From NCBI GenBank assembly GCA_049325575.1, contig JBMOLK010000081.1, positions 1 through 17,353 on the forward strand: a stretch of 17,353 nucleotides of DNA. The letters are read 5' to 3'. This document shows, piece after piece, positions 1 through 7,581 of this stretch (positions within the stretch are counted from its first letter, which is position 1; each line of letters begins with the position of its first letter). Made by a program: the position numbers and the translations under genes. The notes under the pieces were generated by a model. It was not told the DNA's origin and searched no databases. It saw only the letters and a program-made list of their open reading frames with translations. Origin of the DNA: JBMOLK01 sp049325575. Lineage in GTDB: Bacteria; Bacillota; Clostridia; Acetivibrionales; Acetivibrionaceae.

Positions 1-18
1 TATGTAAGGGGTGATGAA

Positions 19-342
19 GTGAATCATAACTATGACGAAAATGCAAAAATTATTAAGGCGCTTTCAGATCCAAACAGACTTAAAGTAATCGACATTTTAT
101 CTTGCGGTGAAAAATGTGCTTGCGATATACTGGAAGAATTTGAGTTTACACAACCAACGCTTTCACACCACATGAAGGTATTGATGGACTGTGGTATTGT
201 GGAAAGCAGAAAAGATGGCTTATGGAGCTTCTACTCCCTTAATATTTCTAATTGTAATAAACTCATATTGTTTCTTATGAATCTTGTTACAGACACAGAT
301 GAGTGCATCTGTAAAAATAAATCAAAATGTGAATGTAAATAA
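19..342 (+). CDS. arsR: ArsR/SmtB-family arsenical-responsive repressor
   Basis: This is a 107-aa winged-helix repressor of the ArsR family, expected to bind the ars promoter and release it on binding As(III) or Sb(III). The helix-turn-helix lies at about residues 30-75 (QPTLSHHMKVL is the recognition helix). The metal-site segment CGEKCACDIL matches the family's E-x-C-x-C-D-L arsenite motif at the start of the DNA-binding helix, and further cysteines crowd the C-terminus (ECICKNKSKCEC). The GTG start follows AAGGGGTGA closely; the nearby ATG at 14 is out of frame and stops at once. It heads an operon with arsD 14 bp downstream. The operon promoter lies outside the window. Family assignment is firm; arsenic as inducer follows from motif and neighbours. 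Confidence 0.93.
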   Translation: MNHNYDENAKIIKALSDPNRLKVIDILSCGEKCACDILEEFEFTQPTLSHHMKVLMDCGIVESRKDGLWSFYSLNISNCNKLILFLMNLVTDTDECICKNKSKCECK

Positions 343-356
343 AAGGAGTGTTTGCT

Positions 357-728
357 ATGAAAAGAATGGTTATTTTTGATCCTGCAATGTGTTGTTCGAC
401 AGGCGTGTGTGGCCCATCAGTAGACAAGGAACTGTTAAGAGTTTCTACTGTATTAAATAATCTTAAGAACAAAGGTGTATTAGTTGAGCGGTACAACTTA
501 ACTAGCAACCCACAAATATTTGTTGATAATAAAGAAATAAATAAAATGCTTAATGACGATGGAGTAGAAGTACTTCCAATAACAACGGTTGACGGTGTTG
601 TGGTAAAGACAAAATCTTATCCAACAGATGAAGAGTTCTGCAGCCTGTTAGGTCTACCAGCAGATTATCTTAAAGCCACTGTTAAAATTAAATCAAATGG
701 ATGCGGCTGCAAAGGTGGTTGCTGCTAA
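357..728 (+). CDS. arsD: ArsD arsenic metallochaperone
   Basis: A 123-aa ArsD. In known systems ArsD takes As(III) from cytosolic thiols and hands it to the ArsA ATPase, raising its activity at low arsenite. With the start at the ATG at 357, cysteines fall at residues 12, 13 and 18 (DPAMCCSTGVCGP), the positions of the three cysteines that bind As(III) in the well-studied ArsD. A second cysteine cluster ends the protein (CGCKGGCC), matching the vicinal pairs in longer ArsD proteins. A GTG nine bases upstream is in frame, but AAAAGGAG sits directly on it, so 357 is better placed. arsA begins 20 bp downstream. Confidence 0.93.
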   Translation: MKRMVIFDPAMCCSTGVCGPSVDKELLRVSTVLNNLKNKGVLVERYNLTSNPQIFVDNKEINKMLNDDGVEVLPITTVDGVVVKTKSYPTDEEFCSLLGLPADYLKATVKIKSNGCGCKGGCC

Positions 729-748
729 TTCTGAAAAGAGGGAATTGG

Positions 749-2497
749 ATGGCATTTAAAAAATTTATTGTATCAGAGGTCAATCTAACGAAATATTTGT
801 TTTTTACAGGCAAGGGAGGAGTGGGGAAAACATCAGCAGCATGTGCTACTGCAGTAACCTTAGCTGATGATGGCAAGAGAATCATGCTTATAAGCACAGA
901 CCCGGCTTCAAACCTTCAGGATGTTTTTAGTACTGAGTTAAATAATAAAGGAGTATCTATACAAGATGTCCCTAATTTGGTAGTTGCAAACTTTGATCCG
1001 GAGGAAGCTGCTGCCGAGTACAGGGAAAGTGTTATAGCTCCTTATCGTGGAAAATTACCCGAAGTAGTTATAAAGAACATGGAAGAACAGCTTTCTGGCT
1101 CTTGCACTGTTGAAATTGCCGCATTTAATGAATTCTCAAACTTTATAACCGATGAAAAGGCGGCTATGGAGTATGACCATATTATATTTGATACCGCACC
1201 AACTGGTCACACGTTAAGAATGTTACAGCTTCCTTCAGCATGGAGCAACTTTATAAGTGAAAGCACCCATGGTGCGTCATGCTTGGGACAGCTTTCAGGT
1301 CTTGAAAGTAAAAAGGAAGTTTATAAAAATGCGGTTAAAAATTTATCAGATAAAGAAAAAACGACACTGATACTTGTATCAAGACCGGAGCCAGCACCAT
1401 TGAAAGAAGCTGAAAGAGCATCAAAAGAGCTTCAGGATTTGGGAGTTAGCAATCAAGTTTTAATAGTTAATGGTATCCTTGAGGAACATGATGACTACCT
1501 TTCCAATGCTATTTATGAAAAACAGCAAAATGCCCTAAAAGGTATGCCTGCAGCGCTTAAGGATATTGAAACATTCCAAATTCCACTAAGGCCTTATAAC
1601 GTAACGGGATTAGAAAATGTAAGAGCATTCCTAGTAGATAATAATATTAAATTAAACAGCACAGCACTAAACGCATCAAAGGTACCAAAGTTAAACACTG
1701 TGATAGAAGATTTATATAACAGCGGTAAAAAAGTAATATTTACAATGGGTAAAGGTGGTGTGGGTAAAACCACTATAGCCTCTGCTATAGCCTTGGGTTT
1801 AGCCAAGAAGGGTAAGAAAGTTCATTTAACAACTACTGACCCGGCTGCTCATTTAAAATTTGTTTTGGATGAAAGCTATGGTATTACATTAAGCAACATA
1901 GATGAGAAAGAAGAGCTTGAAAAGTATAAAGAGGAAGTATTAAGCAAAGCCAGAGAAACAATGGCTGAAGACGATATCGCTTATGTTGAAGAGGACTTAA
2001 GATCACCTTGTACTCAAGAAATAGCGGTATTCAGAGCCTTTGCTCAAATAGTTGAGAGATCGGAAAATGAGGTTGTAGTAATCGATACTGCACCAACCGG
2101 TCATACGTTGCTTCTTTTAGATTCTACCCAAAGCTACCATAAAGAAATCCAGCGCTCACAGGGAGATATTCCTGAATCAGTTAATAAGCTTTTACCTAAA
2201 CTTAGAAATGAAAAAGAAACGGAAGTCATTATAATAACTTTAGCTGAGACGACTCCGGTTCATGAGGCAATAAGGTTGCAGAATGATTTGAATAGAGCTG
2301 GTATTCATAGTAAGTGGTGGGTTATCAATTCAAGTTTCTATGCAGCAAATACAACGAATACTATTTTGAAAGTGAAAGCAAGTAATGAGGTTCAGTGGAT
2401 TAACAAGGTCAATGAAATATCAAACGGAAACTTTGCAGTCATAGAGTGGATACCAGAAGAAGTAAAGGGTGAATACCTAAGCAAGCTCTTGAAATAG
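749..2497 (+). CDS. arsA: ArsA arsenite-stimulated pump ATPase, duplicated
   Basis: A 582-aa ArsA with both tandem ATPase halves. Each half has a deviant Walker A loop GKGGVGKT (residues 21-28 and about 334-341) and the signal-transducing DTAPTGHTL motif. The three cysteines that form the metalloid site in the family are present: Cys119 (GSCTVEIAAF), Cys178 (ASCLGQLSGL) and Cys421 (SPCTQEIAVF). ArsA normally sits on the ArsB or Acr3 permease and turns it into an ATP-driven arsenite pump. An in-frame ATG at 701 overlaps arsD, but AAAAGAGGG just before 749 fixes the start. Nothing suggests loss of function. The permease gene that follows is badly truncated, so any partner must come from elsewhere. 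Confidence 0.95.
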   Translation: MAFKKFIVSEVNLTKYLFFTGKGGVGKTSAACATAVTLADDGKRIMLISTDPASNLQDVFSTELNNKGVSIQDVPNLVVANFDPEEAAAEYRESVIAPYRGKLPEVVIKNMEEQLSGSCTVEIAAFNEFSNFITDEKAAMEYDHIIFDTAPTGHTLRMLQLPSAWSNFISESTHGASCLGQLSGLESKKEVYKNAVKNLSDKEKTTLILVSRPEPAPLKEAERASKELQDLGVSNQVLIVNGILEEHDDYLSNAIYEKQQNALKGMPAALKDIETFQIPLRPYNVTGLENVRAFLVDNNIKLNSTALNASKVPKLNTVIEDLYNSGKKVIFTMGKGGVGKTTIASAIALGLAKKGKKVHLTTTDPAAHLKFVLDESYGITLSNIDEKEELEKYKEEVLSKARETMAEDDIAYVEEDLRSPCTQEIAVFRAFAQIVERSENEVVVIDTAPTGHTLLLLDSTQSYHKEIQRSQGDIPESVNKLLPKLRNEKETEVIIITLAETTPVHEAIRLQNDLNRAGIHSKWWVINSSFYAANTTNTILKVKASNEVQWINKVNEISNGNFAVIEWIPEEVKGEYLSKLLK

Positions 2498-2506
2498 AGC
2501 TTGCTT
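2479..2506 (+). terminator. Hairpin across the end of arsA, possible weak terminator
   Basis: A perfect 10-bp inverted repeat (AAGCAAGCTC and GAGCTTGCTT) with an 8-base loop overlaps the arsA stop codon. It is followed by TGTAATATTAATAATTTTG, which is not a real T-run. It could attenuate transcription into the permease gene or stabilise the upstream mRNA; termination is uncertain. Confidence 0.35.
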
Positions 2507-2544
2507 TGTAATATTAATAATTTTGTATGAAAGGTACAGTGGAT

Positions 2545-2904
2545 ATGGAAAAAGAAAAGAAACAGTCCGGAATTTCATTTTTTGAAAAATATCTTACCCT
2601 TTGGGTGGCTTTGTGTATGGTTGCAGGTGTGCTTATTGGCAGATTTTTGCCTGCTATACCCGAGTTTTTAGGTAGATTTGAGAATGCGGAAGTTTCTATT
2701 CCTATTGCAATTCTCATTTGGTTAATGATTTATCCCCTGATGCTTAAAGTAGGTAAAGGGAGGCATGTTATGAGTAACAATAAACCAGCAGTAATGGGCC
2801 CATTGGTTGAAGCGCCAGTAATTATTGCCTTAGTAAATTCAGCCCTATTTTTAAAACAGAATTACTTTGATGAAAATGGTATGCCAAAGAAGGTGGGAGC
2901 ATGA
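2545..2904 (+). pseudogene. acr3: Acr3-type arsenite permease with large internal deletion
   Basis: The 119-aa frame joins the two ends of an Acr3 (ArsB/ACR3 family) arsenite efflux permease. Residues 1 to about 73 match the family start: a short polar leader, then FFEKYLTLWVALCMVAGVL and SIPIAILIWLMIYPLMLKV, the first two membrane segments. From about residue 80 it jumps to the family's C-terminal helix (GPLVEAPVIIALVNSALF) and a polar tail. Family members have about 350 residues and ten helices, so roughly 230 residues are missing, including the central transport core and its conserved cysteine. The join, near 2755-2775, is in frame. The start at 2545 was chosen by the family N-terminus; an ATG at 2527 is also in frame. 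The last codon overlaps the next gene (ATGA), so translation may still be coupled. Confidence 0.8.
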
Positions 2905-3617
2905 AATTCGCAGTAATAGGAGATATCCATAGCAATATCTATGCATTGGAAAGTGTTTTGGAGGATATAAAGAATAAGGATGTTGATTATGTAATAAGCA
3001 CAGGGGATTTGGTAGGGTACCTACCTTTCCCGAACGAAGTTGTTGAGTTAATAAGAAGTAATCACATTCTTTCAGTGCAAGGCAATCATGATAAATTTAT
3101 AGGGGGCAGCCAATATTTATCTAAAGAAGTAATTGATAAGTTGAGCGAAAGTGAAATAAAAGCAAATGCATCGGCTGCTTATACAAATTCAACTATAACA
3201 GATAAAAATCGAGAATATTTAAGAAATATGCCGTCTAGAATAAGAATTATGATAGATGGTCTAAGAATATTAGTAGTTCATGGAAGTCCAAGACGAATTG
3301 ATGAATACATATATGAGGATTCTCAGAACATTAAGGATATAGCCTATGAAGTCGATGCTGATGTTGTTATTTCTGGGCATACCCATATTCCATTTTGTAG
3401 CATTGTTGAAGGGAAACATTTTATAAATGCAGGGTCTGCCGGAAAGCCAAAACACGGTAATGCAAATGCCACTTATGTAATTGTTGATGTTACAAGAGGA
3501 AAAATAACACCTGAAATTATTGAGGTTCCATACGACGTAGATAAAATAGCTGAATTGGTTGAACAAAGTAATATGTTTGACAAAAAGCTTTCAGACATGC
3601 TTAGAAAAGGATACTGA
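2901..3617 (+). CDS. YfcE/MJ0936-type metallophosphoesterase
   Basis: A 238-aa calcineurin-like phosphoesterase. The five metal-binding blocks appear in order: GDIHSN (Asp8, His10), GDLVGY, GNHD, HGSP and GHTHIPF, then INAGSAGKPKHG, typical of the small single-domain YfcE/MJ0936 group. Such enzymes use two metal ions (often Mn) to hydrolyse phosphodiesters or phosphomonoesters; the substrate cannot be read from sequence. It starts in an ATGA overlap with the deleted permease gene and has its own GGTGGGAG site. Its place at the end of an arsenic operon suggests co-expression. A role in arsenic stress, such as handling arsenate-damaged phosphate compounds, is only a guess. The frame is intact. 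Confidence 0.9.
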   Translation: MKFAVIGDIHSNIYALESVLEDIKNKDVDYVISTGDLVGYLPFPNEVVELIRSNHILSVQGNHDKFIGGSQYLSKEVIDKLSESEIKANASAAYTNSTITDKNREYLRNMPSRIRIMIDGLRILVVHGSPRRIDEYIYEDSQNIKDIAYEVDADVVISGHTHIPFCSIVEGKHFINAGSAGKPKHGNANATYVIVDVTRGKITPEIIEVPYDVDKIAELVEQSNMFDKKLSDMLRKGY

Positions 3618-3909
3618 TAAAGTGAACGATAGTGTTAAGTAGCAGGGACTTTAAAGGTATATTTTTCGTGATAAACAAAAGTAATTGATGAATTTGAGCA
3701 ATTAAAAATCCATTGTATGCTATTAAAACTGGTATAATTGAGTTCAAACGATGATCATTCATTCTGGGGTTTTTGGTTACGGTAGTGTAATAGGTTTAAT
3801 TGTTAAATATTTGTCAATTTTGCTCAAAAGTACTTACATCCCAAACAGGAATATTATATAATATATGTGGTTATACGCATATATTAATATACATATTGAG
3901 GAATACATT
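3618..3909. other. Intergenic region between ars operon and radical SAM gene
   Basis: About 290 AT-rich bases without a credible ORF. No strong terminator was seen after the phosphoesterase gene. A TATAAT (3857-3862) lies about 50 bases before the next start, but no good -35 sits 16-18 bp upstream of it. No clear ArsR-type operator was recognised. Confidence 0.4.
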
Positions 3910-5265
3910 ATGATGAAAAATATAAATAATAAAGCTAACGATAAAAACGATGACTTAATCGAAGGAAATAAAACACAGAATTGCTGCAGTAGTAATTCTG
4001 TTGAGGAATCCAAAGAAAATAACGAATATAAAATCACTGTGAGTGAAAATGGGCATTTTACTCTACCCGACGAATTGATAAAAATGCTGGGGGTAGAGGA
4101 AGATTCACCTGTAAGAGTTATAAAACAGGGGGATAGACTAGAGATCTACCCTAATATTCACAGCCTGGGCAAAGTATATATTGAAGCTACAGCCTTATGC
4201 AACCTTACATGCCAGACCTGTGTAAGGAACAGCTGGAGTGAAAAGATGGGGAATATGGACATTAACACTTTTGATATGCTTGTTGAACAGCTCAAAGAGT
4301 TCAAAGCACTTCAAACGGTTATGTTTGGCGGCTTTGGTGAGCCAACCTTCAACAAGAACATATTATATATGATAGATAGGGTAAAAGCTCTGGGCGTAAA
4401 AGCTGAGATGGTTACCAACGGAACTCTCTTGAATAAAGATATGGTAGAGGCTTTATTGGAAAAAGCCTTGGATACATTATGGGTATCATTTGATGGAACC
4501 AGCGCGAAATATTTTGATGATATAAGGGCGGGAGCTAGCTTTGATTCAGTGGTAGAAAATCTTAAGCTTCTGAAAAGGTTAAATTCCAGAAGCAAACATA
4601 AAATTAAGGTTGGTATAGCTTTTGTAGTTATGAAAAGGAATCTCAGTGAGTTAAAAAATCTCAGCGATCTTGCAGTACACGTTGGAGCTAAAATGATATC
4701 TGTAAGCAATGTACTTCCATATTGTTCAGAAATGCTGGATCAGATGCTATGTGAAGGGATCATTTATGGAAGTCATAGGAGTGAAAAGTTTACTTCTATA
4801 CCTATAAGTCTTCCTTTGATTGATGGAGATAAAATATTAAATGAATCATTTAGTGGTTTTTTAGAGCATAACTTCAATATTTCTATTATGAGAAATAAGA
4901 TTATCCCTGATACCCCAAGTTGTAGATTTATTAAAGAAAGATGTACTTTTGTAAGATGGGATGGACAGGTAAGTCCATGTATGGGACTGCTTCACTCATA
5001 TAATTCTTACTTTACTTCAGATAGAAGTACGAGAGAGGTTACATCTTATTCACTTGGCAGCATAAGCGAAAAAACACTGAAAGATATATGGAACTCACAG
5101 GAATATCATGACTTCAGAGAAAAAGTAGATTCATTCAATTTTTCTCCATGCGTTAGGTGCGGACCATGTAGTTTGGCAAGCAAAAATCATGAAGACTGTT
5201 TTGGTAATGATTTTCCTACCTGTGGGGGATGCTTATGGGCTCAAGGTGTGATACAATGTCCGTGA
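3910..5265 (+). CDS. Radical SAM/SPASM protein with AbrB-like N-terminal domain
   Basis: A 451-aa protein of three parts. Residues 1-39 are a polar leader holding a vicinal cysteine pair (QNCCSS, Cys25-Cys26). Residues 40-83 look like a SpoVT/AbrB or MazE swapped-hairpin domain (TVSENGHFTLPDELIKMLGV). From about 88 comes a radical SAM barrel with the cluster motif CNLTCQTC (Cys97, 101, 104) and a GGFGEP SAM-binding segment. The C-terminal part is cysteine-rich (CTFVRWDGQVSPC, CVRCGPC, CGGC), as in SPASM domains that bind extra Fe-S clusters. Closest in style are clostridial radical SAM proteins annotated as tungsten-cofactor-modifying (Cmo-like); the substrate is unknown. I chose 3910 because GAGGA lies 7 bases upstream; the in-frame ATG at 3865 has no site. 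It is monocistronic here. Confidence 0.85.
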   Translation: MMKNINNKANDKNDDLIEGNKTQNCCSSNSVEESKENNEYKITVSENGHFTLPDELIKMLGVEEDSPVRVIKQGDRLEIYPNIHSLGKVYIEATALCNLTCQTCVRNSWSEKMGNMDINTFDMLVEQLKEFKALQTVMFGGFGEPTFNKNILYMIDRVKALGVKAEMVTNGTLLNKDMVEALLEKALDTLWVSFDGTSAKYFDDIRAGASFDSVVENLKLLKRLNSRSKHKIKVGIAFVVMKRNLSELKNLSDLAVHVGAKMISVSNVLPYCSEMLDQMLCEGIIYGSHRSEKFTSIPISLPLIDGDKILNESFSGFLEHNFNISIMRNKIIPDTPSCRFIKERCTFVRWDGQVSPCMGLLHSYNSYFTSDRSTREVTSYSLGSISEKTLKDIWNSQEYHDFREKVDSFNFSPCVRCGPCSLASKNHEDCFGNDFPTCGGCLWAQGVIQCP

Positions 5266-5295
5266 AATAATTGATATGCTACTTTAAGGTAATAG

Positions 5296-5319
5296 TCACC
5301 CCTAGGGAGCCTAGGGTGA
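5296..5319. other. Strong hairpin after radical SAM gene
   Basis: TCACCC-C-TAGG and CCTAGGGTGA form a 10-bp stem with one bulged C and a GAG loop, 31 bases after the stop codon. No T-run follows on either strand, so it may be an mRNA 3'-end stabiliser or poor terminator. Confidence 0.35.
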
Positions 5320-5356
5320 TTGAGGTTAAAGGCGAAGCACCCGGACAGTATGGATA

Positions 5357-5758
5357 TTATGATGATGACCAAACAAGAAGTGCCATTTTTTCATGGCTGC
5401 CGGTTTCGTAGTAAGAAGAAAAGCAGTCATAATACTTCTTACGGTCGGTAAATTTAACATTAATAGGCGGAAAGCCTGCAGAGTTCAACTCAAAATTGAG
5501 GAGCAGCCTGCCTGTTCTCCCGTTTCCGTCAATGAACGGGTGAATACCCTCAAACAGCAGATGAAATAACTCTACCCTTTCTACTGGATGCATTGTTTTT
5601 GTCATCTCTTCATGCCTTATCATAAGCTGTTCCATTTGCACCGGAACAAGATATGGCTCTGGTGGATCGTGCTTGGCACCCATGATTCTAACTGGAACTC
5701 TGCGGTAAACACCTCTGTCCTCAGGTCTGTCAATCAAAACCAGGCTATGCAAAATCAC
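5357..5758 (-). pseudogene. Fic/DOC-family AMP-transferase fragment
   Basis: A 133-aa frame covers the core of a Fic domain: an RRVPVRIMG segment, the flap region, the full active-site motif HPFIDGNGRTGR with catalytic His, and YYDCFSSYYETG after it. Fic enzymes transfer AMP from ATP to protein hydroxyls. Both ends are cut. The frame opens inside the helix ILHSLVL, which in full proteins has about 100 or more residues before it, and an in-frame TGA lies 12 codons further upstream. After the active site it ends abruptly in LVWSSS, short of the final helices. The only start is a GTG at 5758. No inhibitory helix motif is visible. It is most likely a gene remnant. It is convergent with the radical SAM gene. 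Confidence 0.75.
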
Positions 5759-5910
5759 CTCAAGGAATATTATATTCCGAAAACGGAAATATCAACAGAA
5801 ACGTAAAATTGCCGAGTGTATATTTCCGAAGGAGCCATTTTGCTATTTAACGTCAATATGTTGGATACATAATAGGACTTCAAACCGGATTTAAGGTATC
5901 TTCGATTAAA

Positions 5911-5947
5911 TTGACGGCGGGTCATAATTGTGGTACAATAAAACCAC
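5911..5947 (+). promoter_or_regulatory. Vegetative promoter with palindromic operator for toxin-antitoxin operon
   Basis: TTGACG (5911-5916) and TACAAT (5934-5939) are spaced by exactly 17 bp, a strong SigA-type promoter. Two inverted repeats overlap the -10: ATTGT-GGT-ACAAT (5927-5939) and GTGGT-N8-ACCAC (5930-5947). This placement suits autorepression by the antitoxin or toxin-antitoxin complex. Promoter shape is seen directly; the repressor is inferred. Confidence 0.65.
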
Positions 5948-5963
5948 GAAGGGAGTTGAAAAT

Positions 5964-6224
5964 ATGCCCCAAATTATTCCAATCCGTGATTTGAAAAACA
6001 CAAGTGAGATATCTAAAATGTGCCATGAATCGAAAGAGCCAATTTTTGTAACTAAGAACGGTTATGGAGATATGGTAATTATGAGTATGGAAATGTATAA
6101 GGAAAAAATGTTTATGCTTGATGTATATGATAAACTAATGGCAGCTGAGGAACAACTCAAGGAAGGAAAAGTGCTTGACGGGGAAGCATCTTTAAAAAGC
6201 ATAAGAGAAAAATACAATGTATAA
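5964..6224 (+). CDS. Phd/YefM-family antitoxin
   Basis: An 86-aa antitoxin of the Phd/YefM type. The N-terminal half carries the DNA-binding fold typical of the family (IIPIRDLKNTSEISKMCHES, then EPIFVTKNGYGDMVIMSMEMY). The charged helical C-terminal half (about 45-86) should wrap and silence the toxin. Such proteins repress their own operon, alone or with toxin, and are unstable when free. GAAGGGAG lies 8-10 bases before the ATG at 5964; an in-frame upstream ATG at 5928 lies inside the promoter. The stop codon overlaps the toxin gene by 8 bases. Confidence 0.88.
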   Translation: MPQIIPIRDLKNTSEISKMCHESKEPIFVTKNGYGDMVIMSMEMYKEKMFMLDVYDKLMAAEEQLKEGKVLDGEASLKSIREKYNV

Positions 6225-6525
6225 ATTGGTTATTACTGAGCTTGCCCATCAAGATCTGGATAAAATCGTTTCGTATATTGCAGTTGAACTGGTAAATCCA
6301 ATAGCTGCCGGAAATTTTCTAGACGAAGTTGACAAATGTTATGGGCATCTTAAATCCAACCCATGGATGTATGGGAAATGCCAGAATAAGCGCTTGGAGA
6401 AAGAAGGATATAGAAAAGCACCTATCAAGAATTATTTGCTTGTTTATAAAATTGATGAAGTATCCAAAACAGTCAACATTATGCGTTTCTTCTATGGTGC
6501 GCAGGACTATATTAAATTGATATAA
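6217..6525 (+). CDS. RelE/ParE-family toxin
   Basis: A 102-aa toxin of the RelE/ParE superfamily, paired with the Phd/YefM-type antitoxin. The family pattern is clear: an N-terminal strand and long helix (LVITELAHQDLDKIVSYIA), a short central segment, then RLEKEGYRKAPIKNYLLVYK and a final strand VNIMRFFYGAQDY. Family members are either ribosome-dependent mRNA nucleases or gyrase inhibitors; sequence alone does not decide. The gene overlaps the antitoxin by 8 bases and lacks a strong site of its own, so coupled translation is likely, a common way to keep toxin below antitoxin. The frame is complete and followed by a terminator, so the pair looks functional although its neighbours are broken. 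Confidence 0.9.
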   Translation: MYKLVITELAHQDLDKIVSYIAVELVNPIAAGNFLDEVDKCYGHLKSNPWMYGKCQNKRLEKEGYRKAPIKNYLLVYKIDEVSKTVNIMRFFYGAQDYIKLI

Positions 6526-6536
6526 AAGGGAATCGC

Positions 6537-6566
6537 AAAGCATCTTCGAAATGAAGGTGCTTTTTA
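6537..6566 (+). terminator. Rho-independent terminator of toxin-antitoxin operon
   Basis: An 11-bp stem (AAAGCATCTTC with GAAGGTGCTTT, one G-T wobble) with a 5-base loop runs into five Ts, 12 bases after the toxin stop. It directly abuts the truncated start of the permease gene. Confidence 0.75.
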
Positions 6567-6593
6567 GCGTTTGATAATAAAAGAAAAATCTAT

Positions 6594-7576
6594 TTGACTG
6601 TATTGATGGGTATTGCTTTAATAATCATATCCTCTGCAGCAATTTGTATAGGTGCCTATTCAATCCCGCTGGATGAAGTCATAAAACATATTGGATCAAT
6701 TTTTAACGTAGGGGCCAGGAATGAAGGTGTATCAAATACAATTATTTGGGATATCAGGATAACCAGAATCATTCTGGCAATTGCCGTTGGCATGGCGCTT
6801 GCTTCAAGCGGTGCAGTATGCCAGGGTGTCTTCAGGAATCCATTAATAGAGCCCTATATACTGGGGGTATCTTCTGGTGCAGCTTTCGGTGCAGCACTGG
6901 CAATCATGTTTAAATTTCCTTTTTCCTTACAGCTTTTATCTTTTACATTCGGATTTATTGCTGTTTTCCTTACATATTCACTATCAAGAATAAATGGGCA
7001 AACACCCCTTGTTACACTCATTCTTCCGGGAGTTATTATCGGGTCCTTGTTTTCTGCCATGGCTTCCATCTTTCAATATATCAGCTCGGAGGAACAGTTA
7101 AGGAAGCTGGTTTTCTGGTTGATGGGAGGATTATATAATGCCACCTGGTCAGATGTGTCGACAGTAGTACCCTTTATATTCACGGGTTTTATAATCATAT
7201 GGTTCAATAGTTGGAAGCTTAATGTATTATCCCTGGGGGAGGAAGAAGCTAAAACCCTGGGAATAAATACTGAAAGAACAAAACTCATTCTTATGGTAGC
7301 GTCCACTGTAATTACTTCCATTTCTGTATCGGTTGCAGGAATCATAGGGTGGGTAGGTTTAATGATACCCCATGCTGCAAGATTGATGGTTGGGCCTGAC
7401 CATCGTTATTTACTCCCGTATCGGCAATTTTGGGTGCAATTTTCATGGTGATCTGCGATACTGTTGCAAGAACAATATCAACGGGAGAAATACCCATAGG
7501 TATTGTCACTTCAATACTTGGCGCACCATACCTTCTTTACATATTAAGAAAAAAGACAAATTATTTCGGAGGCTGA
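6594..7576 (+). pseudogene. FecCD-family siderophore/haem ABC permease, decapitated and frameshifted
   Basis: This is a FecCD/BtuC-type inner-membrane permease that would move iron-siderophore, haem or cobalamin across the membrane. Its parts are clear: ISIG-like first helix, GVSSGAAFGAAL, many hydrophobic helices, and the signature GWVGLMIPHAARLMVGPDHRYLLP. Two lesions are visible. First, the toxin-antitoxin terminator ends at about 6566 and the frame opens upstream with no ATG or ribosome site; coding similarity begins near 6573 (NKRKIYLTV), and the only nearby start is a TTG at 6594. Second, one base is missing near 7414-7419: the frame ends at 7451, but the -1 frame continues perfectly (SAILGAIFMVICDTVARTIS) to the stop at 7574-7576. 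No substrate-binding protein gene is present. Confidence 0.88.
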
Positions 7577-7581
7577 ATGCC

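Noticed and set aside
1594..1806. Minus-strand open frame inside arsA
   Set aside because: Antisense to the second P-loop region of a clear ArsA; no ribosome site.
3270..3566. Minus-strand 98-codon frame in the phosphoesterase gene
   Set aside because: Antisense to conserved catalytic motifs.
5588..5806. Plus-strand 72-codon frame over the Fic fragment
   Set aside because: The minus strand encodes a full Fic motif here; the plus frame has no recognisable features.
7410..7425. Programmed frameshift in the FecCD gene
   Set aside because: No slippery heptamer seen and neighbours are broken too, so a simple 1-base deletion is likelier.
7390..7581. N-terminal extension of the ABC ATPase
   Set aside because: It lies in the permease coding end in another frame; GGAGG and family start support 7582.
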